64,000 nucleotides of DNA from Bacteroidota bacterium (GTDB taxonomy: Bacteria > Bacteroidota > Bacteroidia > Chitinophagales > Chitinophagaceae). A program made the position numbers and the translations under genes. A model generated the notes under the pieces. That model worked only from the letters and a program-made list of their open reading frames with translations, made no database searches and was not told where the DNA came from. Location: NCBI GenBank assembly GCA_013288745.1, contig JABDBG010000002.1, positions 1-64,000 of the forward strand, read 5' to 3'. Positions 27,055-36,285 of this stretch are shown in pieces. Positions within the stretch are counted from its first letter, which is position 1; every line of letters starts with the position of its first letter.

Positions 27055-27606
27055 CTAATATAATGTAATAGCAAATTTACCGTTAGTAATCACTTCTTTA
27101 TTGCTACCAGTTTGTGTAGTATCTCCATTTAAATAAATGGTTCCCTGGAAAGTACCTTTCAGTGTAGTACCAACAATAGATGTAACTGTAACCGTATTAG
27201 GATTCAATATCGTGGAACCATAAAACCAAGAACTAGTACTAGTTGAATAATATTCAAAATAACCCTCGGTTGTGCTATCTCCAAACGATCCGTAAGTTTT
27301 AGCAGTGAATTTATTACTTAAGGTTTCGATACCAACATAGAGATTATTGTTAACTGAATCAGCATCTTGAAAATCAAAAACATTAAAGCCTCCACTTGTA
27401 TAATATTCATAATAGCTAGGTATAGTAGTTGTATCCGGAACTCCATCAATATCAGCAGATATTACTAGGGATACTGGATAATTTGTTGTATCGCGTACTT
27501 TAACTGTATCATTCTCAATAACTGTTTTAGTTACTGTGTTTTTTTTGCAAGATGCAAGTGCTATCAAAGCTACAAGAGCTGATGCAAGTATTAATTTAAT
27601 TCTCAT
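27055..27606 (-). CDS. Lipoprotein, paralogue of the neighbouring gene
   Basis: Secreted lipoprotein of unknown function. The N-terminus is a lipoprotein signal ending 'LIALASC' followed by KK (Cys 20). Residues after ~45 are rich in Thr, Ser, Tyr and Gly with alternating hydrophobic residues, which suggests a beta-sandwich. It shares blocks with the next gene: 'AKTYGSFGDSTTE', 'GSTILNPNTVTVTSI' and 'TLKGTFQGTIY'. Bacteroidota lipoproteins with this style are often outer-membrane. It is the downstream member of a tandem pair, separated by ~70 bases. Confidence 0.8.
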   Translation of the reverse strand: MRIKLILASALVALIALASCKKNTVTKTVIENDTVKVRDTTNYPVSLVISADIDGVPDTTTIPSYYEYYTSGGFNVFDFQDADSVNNNLYVGIETLSNKFTAKTYGSFGDSTTEGYFEYYSTSTSSWFYGSTILNPNTVTVTSIVGTTLKGTFQGTIYLNGDTTQTGSNKEVITNGKFAITLY

Positions 27607-27675
27607 GCGTTTATATTTAAATTAGTTGAAAAATAATTTCGTAAGCGTATAATGTGTATACTTTGTTCTTTTTTA

Positions 27676-28239
27676 TTAAAGTACAGCCATACTGAATTTC
27701 CCGTTAGTAATTACTGCCTTGTTAGTCCCGGTAGCTGTAGTATCTCCTCCGACATAAACAGTTCCCTGAAACGTACCTTTCATTGTAGAACCAGAAATTG
27801 AAGTGATAGTAATTGTATTAGGATTTAGTACTGTAGAACCATAGTAATACTGTCCATTAAGGCTAAAATCAATAAAAGCTTCCGTAGTAGTATCTCCAAA
27901 TGCTCCATAGGTTTTAGCGCTATAAGATGGCGATCCTGTAGCGATATATAGATCGTAATAATTATTATTTGAATCAGATGGGTCTATGTCCAAAAAGTTA
28001 AAAGTCTTACCATTGTAACCATTATCCGTATAATACTCAATATAAGGATAGACATTAGCTGGAAAAGGAACACCATTGATATCTGCAGATACGCTATCAG
28101 CTAAAGCATAGCTTGATGTGTCAAATGTGATCACTTTAGTTGTGTCATGCTGCGTGATCGTGTTTGTTGTTGTTTTTTTGCACGATGCAAGGGCGATAAG
28201 TGCCACGATTGTAGATAGGAGTACTAGTCTAATTTTCAT
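27676..28239 (-). CDS. Lipoprotein, paralogue of the neighbouring gene
   Basis: Second copy of the tandem pair. The signal ends in 'LIALASC' (Cys 20) followed by KK, identical in the last seven residues to the neighbour. It shares 'AKTYGAFGDTTTE', 'GSTVLNPNTITITSI' and 'TMKGTFQGTVY' with the other, so the two clearly arose by duplication and have since diverged, mainly in the first third. Both end with 'VITNGKF' near the C-terminus. Function unknown; the conserved C-terminal half may be a small beta-domain. Confidence 0.82.
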   Translation of the reverse strand: MKIRLVLLSTIVALIALASCKKTTTNTITQHDTTKVITFDTSSYALADSVSADINGVPFPANVYPYIEYYTDNGYNGKTFNFLDIDPSDSNNNYYDLYIATGSPSYSAKTYGAFGDTTTEAFIDFSLNGQYYYGSTVLNPNTITITSISGSTMKGTFQGTVYVGGDTTATGTNKAVITNGKFSMAVL

Positions 28240-28371
28240 ACGTTTTTCAGTTTAGTTGTTAGGTGAATATTTGGGCGAATATAAAATGTTTTAAATGAAA
28301 AAACATAATTAATTAATCGATATACGAAAAAATGGGAACCATAAAGATACTTATATGCAGTAAATTGATAG

Positions 28372-28911
28372 TTAATTATGAAAGCGTGACGCTATTTTCA
28401 ACTCTTCCACCACATTAAAAATAATCGGGCACATCGAATAATACATCAAGGTTCCAAACAAACGGTCTGTGAAATTGTCTTTATGTAAATGCGGAAAATC
28501 CCTGCATTCTGCAAAACGCTCCTCGTAAATGGTGCATTTTGTACCACCCAAAAAATGACAAGGGATCGTATTCATGATCATTTTTCCCTGTAAGCTCTCT
28601 TCAATGTATTTTGATTTCAAATCGGGAACGGTCATTTCCAAATGCGTCGCTAATCTTTCTGATTCTTCAGAAGTGATGTTTATCATTAAGGTCTTACAGC
28701 AATTACCACATTCTGTACAGTCAATTTTGGGTGTTATATCAGCATTAATGGCATGAACCAGCCAGTCGATTTTTTCGCTATCCTGTTTTTTCAGAAAAGA
28801 CCGAAAATTATCATTTTCATTTTCTCTTTCGGCGGCCAGAGCCTGTATCGTAGTTAAATTCGTTTCCAGAAAATGATTTTTAATAGTAATATGAAGCGGC
28901 AAATATACCAT
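28372..28911 (-). CDS. YkgJ-like cysteine cluster protein
   Basis: Zinc/iron-chelating domain protein. The signature is 'CTECGNCCKTL' at residues ~65-75, followed by 'TIPCHFLGGTKCTIYEERFAECRDFP' in two blocks near 120-145. That spacing (C-x2-C-x2-CC, then C, C, C) matches the YkgJ/UPF0153 family, thought to bind a metal or iron-sulfur cluster. The N-terminal ~60 residues are charged and helical. Cytoplasmic, function unknown. It is divergent from parE with ~270 bp between the genes, which hold the parE promoter region. Confidence 0.9.
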   Translation of the reverse strand: MVYLPLHITIKNHFLETNLTTIQALAAERENENDNFRSFLKKQDSEKIDWLVHAINADITPKIDCTECGNCCKTLMINITSEESERLATHLEMTVPDLKSKYIEESLQGKMIMNTIPCHFLGGTKCTIYEERFAECRDFPHLHKDNFTDRLFGTLMYYSMCPIIFNVVEELKIASRFHN

Positions 28912-28990
28912 TTAAGCACATTTAGCGTCTGCAATCTTATTTTATACACAACTGTTTAAAAGGGAAAATGATTCTGTTTACTCATTTAAC

Positions 28991-29035
28991 TATATTTGCC
29001 ACGACTCTAAATTACTAAATTTGTTAGTATATTTG
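28991..29035 (+). promoter_or_regulatory. Two candidate -7 elements upstream of parE
   Basis: TATATTTG occurs at 28991-28998 and again at 29028-29035, both exact TAnnTTTG matches. Neither has a clear TTTG box about 19 nt upstream, so the call rests on the -7 box alone. Confidence 0.4.
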
Positions 29036-29076
29036 CAGCGATTGCGGATAGTTTTAAACTTAAAAATTATCAATAA

Positions 29077-29155
29077 AGTCAAAAGACAATAGTTAAAACC
29101 AAAAAGTAAGTATGATGTAAGACTTATGGGTTTTGACTTTTCAATTTTAACTTTC
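29077..29155. repeat. Heptad-periodic paired arms upstream of parE
   Basis: The right arm (29129-29155) reads GGTTTTG then ACTTTTC with drift at a 7 bp period. The left arm (29077-29107) carries the complementary words. The gap between the arms is about 20 bases. The right arm ends about 30 bases before the parE ATG. Confidence 0.55.
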
Positions 29156-29183
29156 AGAAACTAACTATTATAATAACACTTGA

Positions 29184-31073
29184 ATGGCAGAAAAAGAAGT
29201 ATCGATTTATAATGAAGACTCCATAAAGAGCTTAGATTGGAAAGAGCATATCCGCCTGCGCCCGGGAATGTACATTGGTAAACTCGGAGATGGTAGCAGC
29301 GCCGATGATGGTGTGTACGTTTTGATAAAAGAAGTGATCGATAACTGTATCGATGAACACACCATGGGTTTTGGTAAACAGGTAGATGTAACGATCGAAG
29401 GCAAGACAATTACGGTGCGCGATTTTGGTCGTGGTATTCCTTTGGGGAAGGTTGTAGATGTGGTGAGTAAGATAAATACCGGTGCCAAATACGATAGCAA
29501 AGCCTTCCAGAAAAGTGTGGGATTGAATGGTGTGGGTACAAAAGCTGTAAACGCATTGAGCAATAATTTTACCGTGACCGCTTACCGTGATGGAAAAGAA
29601 AAGACGGCCGAATTTGCAAAAGGTGTTTTAATAAAAGAACATAAAGAAGTGGCGACAAAAGAACCCAACGGGACTTTTGTAACTTTTATCCCTGATGATA
29701 CCATCTTTAAAAACTTCCATTTTGTACAGGAATATCTAGACAGCCAGTTTTGGAATTATTGTTACCTGAATGCAGGTTTGATCATGAACCTGAATGGCAA
29801 AAAATATGTAAGTAAAAATGGTTTGCTTGATCTTTTACAACGCAAGACAAATGAAGATGAGATCCGTTACCCGATCATTCATTTAAAAGGTGAGGATATT
29901 GAAGTAGCGCTAACGCATGAAAATGCGTATGGTGAAGAATATTACAGCTTTGTAAACGGACAGTTCACCACACAAGGCGGTACGCATTTAGCAGCATTCA
30001 GAGAAGGCTATGTAAAAACGATCCGTGAATTTTTCAAGAAAGATTATGATGCGGCCGATATCAGGGGCAGCATCTGCGCAGCAATAAGTGTGCGTGTGCA
30101 GGAACCGGTTTTTGAAAGTCAGACGAAAACAAAGTTAGGTTCATCGAATGTATATGAAGGCGGTCCTTCGATGAGGAATTTTATCGGTGACTTTTTAATG
30201 AAGGAGCTCGATAACTATTTACATCGCAATACCGCAACTGCAGAAGCATTAAAAAAGCGTATTGAACAAAACGAAAGAGAACGTAAAGAATTAGCCGGCA
30301 TTAAAAAGCTCGCAAATGAAAGAGCGAAAAAAGCAAATCTTCATAACAAAAAACTAAGGGATTGCAAGTTTCATTACAACGATGAGGCAACGGGGAAAGA
30401 CAAAGACAGCATATTAGAAAAACAAAAAGAGAGCACCATCTTCATTACCGAAGGGGATAGTGCGAGTGGTAGTATTACCAAAGCAAGAAATGTTAATACC
30501 CAGGCTGTATTCAGTTTACGCGGTAAACCATTGAACTGTTTTGGTCTGACGAAAAAAGTAGTGTATGAAAACGAAGAGTTCAATTTATTACAACATGCGT
30601 TGAACATCGAAGAAAGCTACGAAGACCTTCGTTACAACAACATCGTATTTGCAACCGATGCTGATGTGGATGGTATGCATATCCGTTTGTTATTGATGAC
30701 GTTCTTTTTGCAATTCTTTCCTGATGTGGTAAAGAATGGTCACGTCTATATTTTAGAAACACCTTTATTCCGCGTAAGAAATAAACAGGAAACTATTTAT
30801 TGCTATGATGAAACGGAAAAGCAGGCCGCTATGAAAAAGCTAGGCAGCAAACCCGAAATAACAAGGTTTAAAGGATTGGGAGAGATCAGTCCGGAAGAAT
30901 TTGCACGCTTCATTAACACTGACATGAAATTGCAACCGGTGATGTTATTACCTGAAACACATATTCAACAATTGTTGGAATATTATATGGGCAAGAACAC
31001 ACCAAGCAGACAAGATTTTATTATTGATAATCTAAAGATCGAAGTTGATCTTGTAAACGAAGCGGAGGCATAA
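29184..31073 (+). CDS. parE: DNA topoisomerase IV subunit B
   Basis: ATPase subunit of topoisomerase IV, which decatenates replicated chromosomes. The GHKL domain has '[10 protein letters not shown]' (catalytic Glu), '[10 protein letters not shown]' and '[14 protein letters not shown]'. The TOPRIM domain has '[11 protein letters not shown]' and '[10 protein letters not shown]', with 'GEISPEEF' later. At 629 residues it has the compact ParE length. It starts with ATG 29184, ~27 bases after a repeat arm. The ParC gene lies 2.5 kb downstream on the same strand with four genes between, instead of being adjacent. ParE is preferred to GyrB because of this pairing and the lack of a GyrB-type C-terminal insert. 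Confidence 0.96.
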   Translation: MAEKEVSIYNEDSIKSLDWKEHIRLRPGMYIGKLGDGSSADDGVYVLIKEVIDNCIDEHTMGFGKQVDVTIEGKTITVRDFGRGIPLGKVVDVVSKINTGAKYDSKAFQKSVGLNGVGTKAVNALSNNFTVTAYRDGKEKTAEFAKGVLIKEHKEVATKEPNGTFVTFIPDDTIFKNFHFVQEYLDSQFWNYCYLNAGLIMNLNGKKYVSKNGLLDLLQRKTNEDEIRYPIIHLKGEDIEVALTHENAYGEEYYSFVNGQFTTQGGTHLAAFREGYVKTIREFFKKDYDAADIRGSICAAISVRVQEPVFESQTKTKLGSSNVYEGGPSMRNFIGDFLMKELDNYLHRNTATAEALKKRIEQNERERKELAGIKKLANERAKKANLHNKKLRDCKFHYNDEATGKDKDSILEKQKESTIFITEGDSASGSITKARNVNTQAVFSLRGKPLNCFGLTKKVVYENEEFNLLQHALNIEESYEDLRYNNIVFATDADVDGMHIRLLLMTFFLQFFPDVVKNGHVYILETPLFRVRNKQETIYCYDETEKQAAMKKLGSKPEITRFKGLGEISPEEFARFINTDMKLQPVMLLPETHIQQLLEYYMGKNTPSRQDFIIDNLKIEVDLVNEAEA

Positions 31074-31080
31074 TAATAAC

Positions 31081-31866
31081 ATGTTTGAATTTCACGCAGA
31101 CAGAAGAAGATATTTTGATATTCAGGTAGAAAATACCCGTCAATATGTGCTGCCCTTTATCGAACAAAAATTTACAATAAAAGAAGGAACACGTGTTTTG
31201 GAAATCGGCTGTGGCGAAGCGGGTGTATTAAAAGCATTTACCGATAGAGGCTGTGTGGGCGTGGGCGTGGAGTTTGATGAAATAAGATTGGTATATGCAA
31301 GAGAATGGTTAACACATGAACTGCAAAAACAACAAATATCTTTTATCTCAAAAGATATTTATAAAGTAAATGTTGATGAAGAATTTTCAGGCCGCTTTGA
31401 TATTATTGTATTGAAAGATGTAATAGAACATATTCACGATCAGCAAAAATTAATTGCCTGGATGAAAGGTTTTTTAAATCCGGGAGGTGTTATATTTTTT
31501 GGTTTTCCACCCTGGCAAATGCCTTTTGGGGGGCATCAGCAAATCAACAAAGGAAAATTGTTAAGCAAGATCCCTTACTATCATTTGCTGCCTGGATTTA
31601 TTTACAAAGCGATATTGAAGCTGGGTAAAGAAAATGTAGCGGAAATGATGGAAATAAAAGAGACCGGCATTTCAATAGAACGTTTTGAAAAAATAACAAA
31701 AGCAACAGGATATAAAATTGTAAACAAAACGCATTATTTATTCAACCCGATCTATGAATATAAATTCGGATTGAAACCTAGGGTGCAATCAAAATTGATC
31801 AGCAGTATTCCATGGGTCCGTAATTTTTTTACGACCTGTGTTTATTATTTAATAACTCCCAACTAA
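31081..31866 (+). CDS. Class I SAM-dependent methyltransferase
   Basis: Rossmann-type methyltransferase. Motif I is 'VLEIGCGEAGVLKAF' near residue 40, an acidic 'GVEFDE' follows near 61, and 'DIIVLKDVIEHIHDQQ' near 105 is the usual post-motif II segment of small-molecule methyltransferases (UbiE/Methyltransf_11 type). The Asn/Asp/Pro-Pro-Tyr/Phe motif of nucleic-acid N-methylases is absent, so a lipid or small-molecule substrate is likelier. It starts only 7 bases after the parE stop, so it is co-transcribed. Why it should sit between parE and parC is unclear. Confidence 0.88.
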   Translation: MFEFHADRRRYFDIQVENTRQYVLPFIEQKFTIKEGTRVLEIGCGEAGVLKAFTDRGCVGVGVEFDEIRLVYAREWLTHELQKQQISFISKDIYKVNVDEEFSGRFDIIVLKDVIEHIHDQQKLIAWMKGFLNPGGVIFFGFPPWQMPFGGHQQINKGKLLSKIPYYHLLPGFIYKAILKLGKENVAEMMEIKETGISIERFEKITKATGYKIVNKTHYLFNPIYEYKFGLKPRVQSKLISSIPWVRNFFTTCVYYLITPN

Positions 31867-31880
31867 GTCAATAACAGCAT

Positions 31881-32690
31881 ATGATCCATATAGTTTTTAA
31901 TGAGCCCGATGTAAAAGTATTAGAACAGGCCATTGCATTAGACGAGACATTACAAGGCGAAATAATGCTGATCAGAGATGATTATGCCGTTGGTCCGTTG
32001 AACAATATTTACCTGGGCGAAGGAAAAGAAGAACGCAAAAAATGGTGGACAGACGTTCTAGCCGGTGGCGATTACGAAAGCAAAGTACAAGATGAAGAAG
32101 TAGACGATTACAAAACAGCTGCAGAATTGGTTGGCACCATGCGCCGTGATCCGGAAGAGATCATCTGGATATGGGCCGCGCAAAATAAACATGATGTTAG
32201 TGGTTATTATTGGTTATTGAAATACATGCAGGAGTTCCAGAGCCGCGTGTACATTTTATATTTAAACAATCTTCCCTTCATCAATGAAAAAGGAAATATA
32301 TTTTATCCAAACTGGCTATCGGAAATTCCTGCAAAAGAATTTTTAAAAGCAAAAAAATTATCAAGAGAAATAACGCTTAGTGAATTTGAAGTTGATCCTG
32401 ATGAGTGGACAAAAATCTGCAACGAAAACAAAGGCGCACGCATTTTAGAGGGTGGTAAAAAATTAATAAATGAAGAATACTCTTTCTACGATGCAGAGTT
32501 AAAGAAATTCATAACGGCCGATTGGCAGAAAGCATCAAAGATCATTCAGCAATATTTAGCAAAGGCAAAACACACAACGGGCGATGCATATTTATTATGG
32601 CGCCTAAAAGTAATGATCGCACAAAACATGTTTGATGTTCAGGGCAAAATAGCCAACATGAAAGATTTCGAAGTAAAAACAAAATCATAG
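31881..32690 (+). CDS. DUF1835/DUF3658-type protein
   Basis: The first ~120 residues have the look of DUF1835: 'MIHIVFNEPDVKVLEQAI', an acidic 'GEIMLIRDDYAVGPL' near residue 30, and 'IWIWAAQNKHDVSGYYW' near 93. The second half resembles the DUF3658 companion domain, with 'WLSEIPAKEFLKAKKLS' and 'ITLSEFEVDPDEW'. Proteins of this type occur widely in Bacteroidota. No catalytic residues are defined that I know of. It is in the parE-parC transcription unit, 14 bases after the methyltransferase gene and 3 bases before the DUF4260 gene. Confidence 0.8.
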   Translation: MIHIVFNEPDVKVLEQAIALDETLQGEIMLIRDDYAVGPLNNIYLGEGKEERKKWWTDVLAGGDYESKVQDEEVDDYKTAAELVGTMRRDPEEIIWIWAAQNKHDVSGYYWLLKYMQEFQSRVYILYLNNLPFINEKGNIFYPNWLSEIPAKEFLKAKKLSREITLSEFEVDPDEWTKICNENKGARILEGGKKLINEEYSFYDAELKKFITADWQKASKIIQQYLAKAKHTTGDAYLLWRLKVMIAQNMFDVQGKIANMKDFEVKTKS

Positions 32691-32693
32691 ATC

Positions 32694-33050
32694 ATGAAAA
32701 CATTATTAAAGCTCGAAGAACTGGCGATGTTTTTTGCAAGCATATATGCCTTGCATTATTTACAGGTAAGCTGGTGGTGGTATTTAATAGTGTTCGTTGG
32801 TCCGGATATCAGCATGATCGGTTATTTAGCCGGCAATAAAATTGGTGCCGCATGTTACAACCTGTTTCACCACAAAGGAATAGCCATCGCCATTTTAATG
32901 ACAGGTATTTTTTTAAGCAATTGGAATGTTGAAGTAATAGGTTTGGTTTTATTCGGGCATTCATCATTAGATCGATTTGCAGGATACGGGCTAAAATATA
33001 ATGAAGGGTTTAAGTTTACGAGTTTAGGGAAGATCGGGAAAGAAGAGTAG
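32694..33050 (+). CDS. DUF4260 small membrane protein
   Basis: 118-residue integral membrane protein with about four hydrophobic helices. Conserved-looking features are 'LLKLEELAMFFASIYAL', 'VGPDISMIGYLAG' near residue 40, 'YNLFHHKG' near 60 and a late 'GHSSLDRFAGYGLKY'. The PD, FHHK and SLDR segments match the DUF4260 pattern. The His residues could bind a metal. It is coupled to the upstream DUF1835 gene (3-base gap). Function unknown. Confidence 0.8.
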   Translation: MKTLLKLEELAMFFASIYALHYLQVSWWWYLIVFVGPDISMIGYLAGNKIGAACYNLFHHKGIAIAILMTGIFLSNWNVEVIGLVLFGHSSLDRFAGYGLKYNEGFKFTSLGKIGKEE

Positions 33051-33110
33051 GGTTGAATATTGAATGTTCAATTTCAATGTATCAATGCTCAATGTTCAAG
33101 TTTTAAATAC
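33051..33110. repeat. Heptad-periodic array upstream of the four-helix-bundle gene
   Basis: Sixty bases directly after the DUF4260 stop read as 7-bp words with the core TTGAAT or TCAAT (GTTGAAT-ATTGAAT, then GTTCAAT and GCTCAAT). It ends just before the start of the four-helix-bundle gene. A similar, longer paired array lies on the other side of that gene. Confidence 0.7.
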
Positions 33111-33115
33111 ATCCT

Positions 33116-33487
33116 ATGCAAACTAAAAAATATGATTTGGAAGATCGGCTGGTTGACTTCACCTGCAGAATGATCGATGTTGTTGAAGCTTTGCCAAACA
33201 CTCGCGCAGGAAATTATATCGCTGGTCAATTAGTACGCTCTTGTCATTCACCGACATTTAATTATGGTGAAGTACAAGCAGCAGAATCCCGAAATGATTT
33301 CATTCATAAAATGGGGATTGTGCTAAAAGAATTGAAAGAATGTAGAACAGCGCTGAAAGTGATAATGAAGAAAATAATGATAAAACCCGCGGGAAAGCTG
33401 GATGGGATTTATAAGGAGACCGAAGAGCTAATTGCAATTGTGGCTAAGAGTATTGATACAGCTTTTAAGAATAAAGAGAATAAATAA
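33116..33487 (+). CDS. Four-helix bundle protein (23S rRNA intervening-sequence type)
   Basis: 123-residue all-helical protein of the family first found in intervening sequences of 23S rRNA genes and distantly related to the Avd accessory proteins of diversity-generating retroelements. Markers are 'YDLEDRLVDFTCRMIDVV' and 'LPNTRAGNYIAGQLVRSCHSPTFNYGEVQAAES' (split) near residues 28-60, then 'KMGIVLKELKECRTALKVI'. Charged surfaces suggest nucleic-acid or oligomer binding. It interrupts the parE-parC set, is bordered on both sides by heptad-periodic repeats and has no reverse transcriptase nearby. I take it as an insertion; function unknown. Confidence 0.88.
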   Translation: MQTKKYDLEDRLVDFTCRMIDVVEALPNTRAGNYIAGQLVRSCHSPTFNYGEVQAAESRNDFIHKMGIVLKELKECRTALKVIMKKIMIKPAGKLDGIYKETEELIAIVAKSIDTAFKNKENK

Positions 33488-33590
33488 ATGTTCAATGCTC
33501 AATTTTCAATTCTCAATGCTCAACTGATGAGCCTAAAAATTTGAACAAATTGAAAATTGAACATTGACACATTGAGCATTGAACATTTAA
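33488..33590. repeat. Paired heptad arrays forming a large imperfect inverted repeat
   Basis: The left arm begins at the stop of the four-helix-bundle gene with TTCAATG-CTCAATT words; the right arm carries complementary words up to 33590. The outer 16 bases are exactly complementary (33488-33503 with 33571-33586). The spacer between arms is short (~15-30 bases). Confidence 0.85.
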
Positions 33591-33621
33591 AAGTAAAACA
33601 CGAGATAATTCAACCATCATA

Positions 33622-36138
33622 ATGGCAAAAGAAAAGAACAAGGAGGAATACGCCCACAGCGACGCCGGCATCAGCGGACAATACAAAACATGGTTCCTGG
33701 ATTATGCCAGCTATGTAATTTTGGAAAGAGCTGTACCTGCACTGGAAGACGGATTGAAGCCCGTGCAAAGAAGAATTTTGCACGCCATGAAGGAAATGGA
33801 TGATGGCCGCTTTAATAAAGTAGCCAATATCATCGGACAAAGCATGCAATATCATCCGCATGGTGATGCGAGTATTGGCGATGCATTGGTAAACCTCGGA
33901 CAAAAAGATCTCTTAATAGAAACACAAGGAAACTGGGGCGATGTACGCACGGGCGATGACGCAGCAGCGGCACGTTATATCGAGGCACGTTTAAGCAAGT
34001 TTGCTTTGGAAGTAGCCTTTAATGCAAAGACTACCAACTGGCAATTGAGCTATGATGGCAGAAAAAATGAACCAGTGACTTTGCCGATGAAATTCCCTTT
34101 GCTGTTAGCGCAGGGTGCAGAAGGCATCGCGGTTGGTTTGGCAACGAAAATATTACCACATAATTTCTGTGAGTTGATAGAAGCTTCTATCAAATACTTA
34201 AAAGGTAAAAAGTTTGAGATCTATCCTGATTTCCAGACCGGCGGTACAATGGATGCCAGCAATTACAATGATGGCAAGCGCGGCGGTAAAGTAAGGGTGC
34301 GTGCGGTGATAGAAGAGCAGGACAAAAAAACACTGGTTATCCGGAACGTTCCTTACGGTGTTACTACAACGCAGTTGATGGAAAGCATTGTAAAAGCAAC
34401 CGACCAGGGAAAAATAAAAATCAAAAAAGTAACCGATCATACGGCTGCTGAGGTAGAAATTATTATTGAGCTGGCGCCGGGTATTTCTCCGGATATCACC
34501 ATCGATGCCTTGTATGCTTTTACAGATTGCGAAGTGAGCATTTCTCCGAACGCCTGTGTAATTGTTGATCAGAAGCCAGTGTTTTTAGGCGCACACGAAT
34601 TATTAAAGATCTCTGCAGATAATACCAAAGAGCTGTTGAAACGTGAGCTTGAAATTAAATTAGGCGAGCTACAGGAAAAATGGCACTACACCTCTTTAGA
34701 AAAAATATTCTTCGAAGAAAAAATATACAAAGAGCTTGAAAAGAAATACGATACCTGGGAGAAAGTAATTGATGGTATCAACAAAGCATTTGAGCCGTTT
34801 AAAAAAGTATTAAAGCGCGCCATCACAAGAGAAGATATCGTTAAGCTAACAGATAAGCCCGTGCGCCGTATCTACAAACTAGATATCGATGAATTAACCG
34901 CACAGATCAAATCTTTGGAAGCGGAGATCAAGCAAGTAAAGCATGATATTGCCAACCTGGTTGATTATGCCGTTGCTTATTACGACGCTTTATTAAAAAA
35001 ATTCGGTAAGGGCAGGGAGCGCAAAACGGAGATCAAACAATTTGATACCGTGCAGGCTAAGTCTGTCGCTATTGCCAATATTAAATTGTACGTGAACTAT
35101 GCCGATGGTTTTATCGGTAGCGGTTTAAAGAAAGATGAATTTGTTGCGGAAGTATCCGACCTGGATGATATCATCGCCTTCACCAAGGGTGGTATCATGA
35201 AAGTGGTACGCGTGGCCGACAAAGTATTTATCGGCAAGGATATCATTCATGTGGCCGTGTTCCAGAAAAACGATGAGCGCACTACCTACAATATGATCTA
35301 TGTAGATGGTAAAACGGGCGTAAGCTTTGCCAAGCGTTTCAACGTAACAGGTGTTACGCGCGACAGGGAATATCCATTAGCCAAAGATGAAGAAAAAAGC
35401 AAAGTGCATTATTTTTCTGCCAATGCTAACGGAGAGGCAGAGACGGTAAAAATTACCCTGAGCCCGAATTGTGCGGCAAAAAATAAAGAGCTGGAATTTT
35501 CTTTCGGCGACCAGGAGATCAAGGGACGCAGCAGTGTAGGTAATATCGTAACAAAATATCCTATCAAGACCGTTAAGTTCAAAGAAGCCGGCAAATCTAC
35601 GCTGGATGCTAAAAAGCTTTGGTTCGATGATAAATTCGGCAGACTGAATACCGAAGAAAAAGGAACCTACTTAGGCAAGTTCGATGCGGAAGACAGGCTG
35701 TTGGTTATGTACAACGATGGTAATTACCAGATAACCGACCAGGAGCTAACACAGCGCTTTGATACGGAGAAAGTGATACTCATAGAAAAATTCAACCCTA
35801 ACAAAATAGTTACTGCCGTTTATTTGGATAACGATAAACTACAGTACAATATCAAGCGTTTTAAAATTGAAACCACAACGCTCCACAACAAATTTTTCTT
35901 CATCAAAGAAGGTGATGGTAATCGTTTGGAAGCAGTCACAACCCAGGAAGAACCCGTACTAGTGGTACAAAGTGGCCGCGGACAACAAGTGCGCCTCAAC
36001 AAATTCAAGCCGGCAAAATTAGTAGAAGTAATGGGCTGGAAGGCAGTAGGAGCCAAGCTAACAGAGTACAGCAAAAGCATGGACTTTGCCTGGGAGAAGA
36101 ACGATAAAGACAATCTGCAAACAGACCTTTTTGAATAA
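33622..36138 (+). CDS. parC: DNA topoisomerase IV subunit A
   Basis: Breakage-reunion subunit. It has 'LEDGLKPVQRRIL' near residue 41 and 'YHPHGDASIGDALV' near 77. The catalytic Tyr is residue 119 in 'ARYIEARLS', in the usual context of type IIA enzymes. The C-terminal half has beta-pinwheel-like repeats with 'GIMKVVRVADKVFIG'. At 838 residues it is long for ParC; most of the extra length is in the C-terminal part. It pairs with parE upstream. The start is ATG 33622, 30 bases after the right repeat arm. Confidence 0.96.
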   Translation: MAKEKNKEEYAHSDAGISGQYKTWFLDYASYVILERAVPALEDGLKPVQRRILHAMKEMDDGRFNKVANIIGQSMQYHPHGDASIGDALVNLGQKDLLIETQGNWGDVRTGDDAAAARYIEARLSKFALEVAFNAKTTNWQLSYDGRKNEPVTLPMKFPLLLAQGAEGIAVGLATKILPHNFCELIEASIKYLKGKKFEIYPDFQTGGTMDASNYNDGKRGGKVRVRAVIEEQDKKTLVIRNVPYGVTTTQLMESIVKATDQGKIKIKKVTDHTAAEVEIIIELAPGISPDITIDALYAFTDCEVSISPNACVIVDQKPVFLGAHELLKISADNTKELLKRELEIKLGELQEKWHYTSLEKIFFEEKIYKELEKKYDTWEKVIDGINKAFEPFKKVLKRAITREDIVKLTDKPVRRIYKLDIDELTAQIKSLEAEIKQVKHDIANLVDYAVAYYDALLKKFGKGRERKTEIKQFDTVQAKSVAIANIKLYVNYADGFIGSGLKKDEFVAEVSDLDDIIAFTKGGIMKVVRVADKVFIGKDIIHVAVFQKNDERTTYNMIYVDGKTGVSFAKRFNVTGVTRDREYPLAKDEEKSKVHYFSANANGEAETVKITLSPNCAAKNKELEFSFGDQEIKGRSSVGNIVTKYPIKTVKFKEAGKSTLDAKKLWFDDKFGRLNTEEKGTYLGKFDAEDRLLVMYNDGNYQITDQELTQRFDTEKVILIEKFNPNKIVTAVYLDNDKLQYNIKRFKIETTTLHNKFFFIKEGDGNRLEAVTTQEEPVLVVQSGRGQQVRLNKFKPAKLVEVMGWKAVGAKLTEYSKSMDFAWEKNDKDNLQTDLFE

Positions 36139-36285
36139 ATAGTTTTGTTTACCGGCATTTGTATTTCATAGCGGCATCGTTGTGTCACTCACTTGTGCAG
36201 TATACCTTAAATGAACTTTTTTCGAATGAAAAAATTAAATGAATTTTTTATACTACTTTGCAAATCAAGAACCCTATAAATAAAT

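Noticed and set aside
29184-31073. DNA gyrase subunit B
   Set aside because: The paired parC-like gene, the compact 629-residue length and the lack of a GyrB insert favour topoisomerase IV.
33051-33620. Diversity-generating retroelement
   Set aside because: The four-helix protein is Avd-related, but there is no reverse transcriptase, template repeat or variable repeat within reach.
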